A stretch of DNA of 64,000 nucleotides from Oryzisolibacter propanilivorax (GTDB taxonomy: Bacteria > Pseudomonadota > Gammaproteobacteria > Burkholderiales > Burkholderiaceae_C), in the NCBI RefSeq assembly GCF_900103645.1, contig NZ_FNHP01000011.1, forward strand, positions 1 through 64,000, read 5' to 3'. The translations under genes were made by a program, and so were the position numbers. Within the stretch, counting starts at the first letter, position 1; the number at the start of each line of letters is the position of its first letter. Below are positions 61,860 through 64,000 of this stretch, in pieces. The notes beneath the pieces were generated by a model. The model saw only the letters and a list, made by a program, of their open reading frames with translations, did not search any database and had not been told where the DNA came from.

Positions 61860-63347
61860 ATGCCCCCACGCCTGCCCTCGACCCCGCTGTGCGACCTGCT
61901 CGGCTGCCGCCTGCCCATCGTGCTGGCGGGCATGGGCGGCGTGGCGCGCAGCGAGCTGGTGGCCGCCGTGAGCGGCGCCGGTGCCTTCGGCTTCCTGGGC
62001 ATGGTGCGCGAGCCGCTAGCGCTGATCGAGCGCGAGGTGGCCGCCGTGCGCGCCGCCGGGCACCAGCGCTTCGGCGTGAACCTGATACCGGCCGGCACCG
62101 ACCCGGCCCTGCTGGCCGCGCAGGTGGACCTGTGCATCGCCCTGCAGGTGCCGGTGGTGGGCCTGTTTTGGGACGTACACGCCGACGTGGTGGCGCGCCT
62201 GCGCCGGGCCGGCGTCACGGTGGTGCACCAGGTGGGCTCGGCGCGGCACGCGCTGGACGCGCAGGCTGCCGGCGCGCACGCACTCATCGTGCAGGGCGTG
62301 GAGGCCGGCGGCCACGTGCACGGCACGCAGCCCCTGCATGAGGTGCTGGCCGAGGTCCTGGCCCTGACCGAACTGCCGGTGGCCGCCGCCGGCGGGCTGG
62401 CCGATGGGCGCGACGTGGCGCGCGTGCTGCACCAGGGCGCGCAGGCGGCCGTGCTGGGCACGGCCTTCATCGCCACGCCCGAGTCCTTTGCGCACGACGT
62501 GCACCGGCAGGCGCTGCTGGCCGCGCAGGACGGCGACACGGTGCTGACCGAGGACTTCCACATCAACTGGCCGCCGCACAGCCCGGTGCGGGTGCTGCAG
62601 TGCCCGGTCACGCGCGGCGAGCGCGGCGACCCGCACGCCGGCGCGCGCACCGTCATCGGCGACGAGGAGGGCCGGCCGATCTACCGGTTCTCCACCGACT
62701 CGCCGCTGCGCTCCATGACCGGCGCGCTGGCCGACATGGCGCTGTACGCCGGCACCGGCGTCGGCCGGGTGAACGCCATCGTGCCCGCGGCCGATCTGGT
62801 GCAGCAGCTGGCGCAGGACGCCGCCGCGCACCTGCGGCTGCTGCAGGAGCCCGACACGCCGGTCGAATACGCCTCCCCCGTGTGCTACGCGCCCGAGTTC
62901 CAGCGCCAGCGCGACGAACACCTGGCCACGCAGCTGCAGGAGCTTTTGGAGGCCGAGCGCGCCGGCGCGCGCGTGGCGCTGGAGACCGGCCGCGCCGTGC
63001 CGCAGGGCGACGCGCCGCTGCGCACGCTGGTTGAGTCCATCCAGCACGACGAGGCGCACTGGTGCGGCGTGCTGCTGCGCGCGCTGCGCCGCCTGGGCGC
63101 GCAGCCGGGCACGCGCACCGGCGATTTCTACGGCAAGGCCATGGCGGTGGCCGACCTGCGCGAGCGCATGGCCCTGCTCAACCGCGGCCAGGGCTGGGTG
63201 GCGCGCCGCGTGCGCGAGCTGCTGCAGGAGCTGGAGCCGGAGCACGAAGACCTGCGCGCCGACCTGCAGGCGATGCTGCAGGGCCACCAGGACAACCTGG
63301 CGCGCGTGAACGCCGCGCTGGGCCTGCAGGCGCCGCAAAAAGCATAG
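61860..63347 (+). CDS. Nitronate monooxygenase fused to a ferritin-like C-terminal domain
   Basis: The first about 330 residues are a nitronate monooxygenase (2-nitropropane dioxygenase family) FMN-dependent TIM barrel: PIVLAGMGGVARSELVAAVS, RFGVNLIPAGTDP, HALIVQGVEAGGHVHG (with the family His), VAAAGGLADGRDVARVLHQG, AAVLGTAFIATPES. From about residue 345 a helical domain follows with ferritin-like E and HDE-H patterns (LQELLEAERAGARVALE, LVESIQHDEAHWCGVLLRAL). AGGAG at 61849-61853 supports the ATG at 61860. Its stop codon is the TAG of a family A repeat. It is not part of the flagellar system. Confidence 0.85.
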   Translation: MPPRLPSTPLCDLLGCRLPIVLAGMGGVARSELVAAVSGAGAFGFLGMVREPLALIEREVAAVRAAGHQRFGVNLIPAGTDPALLAAQVDLCIALQVPVVGLFWDVHADVVARLRRAGVTVVHQVGSARHALDAQAAGAHALIVQGVEAGGHVHGTQPLHEVLAEVLALTELPVAAAGGLADGRDVARVLHQGAQAAVLGTAFIATPESFAHDVHRQALLAAQDGDTVLTEDFHINWPPHSPVRVLQCPVTRGERGDPHAGARTVIGDEEGRPIYRFSTDSPLRSMTGALADMALYAGTGVGRVNAIVPAADLVQQLAQDAAAHLRLLQEPDTPVEYASPVCYAPEFQRQRDEHLATQLQELLEAERAGARVALETGRAVPQGDAPLRTLVESIQHDEAHWCGVLLRALRRLGAQPGTRTGDFYGKAMAVADLRERMALLNRGQGWVARRVRELLQELEPEHEDLRADLQAMLQGHQDNLARVNAALGLQAPQKA

Positions 63348-63395
63348 CTGCCGGCCCTTGACTTGCAAGGGCCTCAGCCGCTTTTGACCACTTTC
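63343..63395 (+). repeat. Dispersed hairpin repeat, family A, copy 7
   Basis: It reads CATAGCTGCCGGCCCTTG, a loop, CAAGGGCCTCAGCCGCTTTT, with the stem GGCCCTTG/CAAGGGCC. It overlaps the 3' ends of two convergent genes: its ATAG supplies the TAG stop of the upstream gene and its distal part holds the stop of the minus-strand gene. Confidence 0.75.
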
Positions 63396-64000
63396 TTCCA
63401 GGTCTGCCAGAACGCCGGCTCCTGCGTCGTGCCGAAGTTGATGCGCATCAGCGTGCACGGCTGGCGCGTGGCGTGGAACAGCGCGCCCGGGGCGATCAGG
63501 TAGCCCTCGTCCATCAGGCGCTGGGCCAGCACGTCGGTGTCCACGCCCGTGTCCACCCAGCCGAACATGCCGGCCGGCTCGGCGGCGAAGCGGCAGCCTG
63601 CCGCCAGCGCCAGCTGCACGCTGCGCGCGCGGGCGCGGTCCAGCGCGGCGCGGATGCGCTCGCCGTGGCGGCGCAGCTGGCCCTGCTCGATGCACAGCGC
63701 CAGCGCCTGCTCCAGCAGCGCCGGCGTGGTCAGCGAGGACAGCAGTTTCGTGTCCAGCAGCCGCTCGACCAGGTGCGGCGGCGCGGCCAGGTAGCCGATG
63801 CGCCAGTTGGGCGCCAGGATCTTGGCAAAACCGCTGATGTAGAGCGTGCGCTGCAGGCCGTCCAGCGCCGCCAGGCGCGTGGCGTGCTCGGGCGCGATGT
63901 GGCCGTAGGTGTCGTCCTCGGCGATGTAGAAATCGTGCTGCTGCGCCAGCTGCAGGACGCGGTGCGCGCTGGCCGGCGACAGGCTGTAGCCGGTGGGGTT
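63374..64000 (-). CDS. PLP-dependent aminotransferase, MocR/GntR-type C-terminal part (truncated by window end)
   Basis: Only the C-terminal 208 codons are in the window. They encode a fold-type I aminotransferase domain: it opens at NPTGYSLSP, then DFYIAEDDTYGHIAPE with the PLP aspartate-type loop, YISGFAKILAPNWRIGYLAA with the PLP-binding lysine, and ends RINFGTTQEPAFW. This is the pattern of MocR/PdxR-like regulators and of 2-aminoadipate-type aminotransferases, which cannot be told apart without the N-terminal part. Confidence 0.85.
   Translation of the reverse strand, partial: NPTGYSLSPASAHRVLQLAQQHDFYIAEDDTYGHIAPEHATRLAALDGLQRTLYISGFAKILAPNWRIGYLAAPPHLVERLLDTKLLSSLTTPALLEQALALCIEQGQLRRHGERIRAALDRARARSVQLALAAGCRFAAEPAGMFGWVDTGVDTDVLAQRLMDEGYLIAPGALFHATRQPCTLMRINFGTTQEPAFWQTWKKVVKSG

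Noticed and set aside
8524-63395. CRISPR array or insertion-sequence ends as an explanation of the repeats
   Set aside because: Copies are single, widely spaced, lack regular spacers and have no transposase gene nearby; they fit dispersed hairpin repeats.

Overview
The window is a near-complete flagellar and chemotaxis supercluster of a high-GC betaproteobacterium, most probably of the family Comamonadaceae (Acidovorax/Alicycliphilus/Melaminivora-like). This assignment rests on the gene content and order, the GC-rich codon use, an FlhDC/sigma-28 style of regulation, and two families of short dispersed repeats that I recognise from Comamonadaceae genomes. I saw no tRNA, rRNA, CRISPR array, insertion sequence or prophage.

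Layout. Positions 162-6592 (minus strand) hold a che operon: cheZ-like gene, cheY, cheA, cheW, cheR, cheD, cheB. A plus-strand two-component pair (6730-8521) follows: a soluble REC-first histidine kinase and a LuxR-type regulator. Positions 8593-20084 (minus) carry the export, switch and MS-ring operon fliF-G-H-I-J-K-L-M-N-O-P-Q-R, with fliE divergent at 20360. Then come fliD-S-T (minus), two head-to-head flagellin genes (23350-24852 minus; 25183-26673 plus), and a glycosylation island (26743-35178). That island has a GT41 (OGT-like) glycosyltransferase after the second flagellin and a seven-gene minus-strand operon for a CDP-linked, C-methylated, N-acylated amino sugar. Positions 35395-44897 (plus) hold motA-motB-cheY-cheZ-flhB-flhA-flhF-(flhG-like)-fliA. 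flgN-flgM-flgA (minus) is divergent from flgB-C-D-E-F-G-H, two unrelated secreted-protein genes, and then flgI-J-K-L (plus) to 59781. The right end (59857-64000) has an HDOD protein, a YrhK-like membrane protein, a nitronate monooxygenase with a ferritin-like tail, and a truncated MocR-type PLP gene.

How the parts work together. FliA (sigma-28) and FlgM form the late-gene switch. FlhA/FlhB/FliOPQR with FliHIJ form the export gate and ATPase. FliFGMN and MotAB form the rotor and stator. The flg genes build rod, rings, hook and junction, and FliC/FliD with chaperones FliS/FliT/FlgN build the filament. The che genes control rotation. The glycosylation island sits where its product would most naturally decorate flagellin.

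The most unusual features are: (i) the CDP-sugar operon, whose enzymes resemble the noviose/C-methyl sugar logic but with a cytidylyl carrier and an aminotransferase, plus an epimerase lacking the usual tyrosine pair; (ii) a small che-operon protein with a CheZ-type D-x-x-x-Q motif and a C-terminal tail (GSVELF) nearly identical to that of the unrelated CheD (GSIDLF); (iii) an FlhG-position protein with no P-loop; (iv) head-to-head flagellin genes whose 5' halves form an inverted repeat around a promoter region; (v) two secreted-protein genes inserted between flgH and flgI; and (vi) two repeat families, one of which lies in frame inside the CDP-glucose dehydratase gene.
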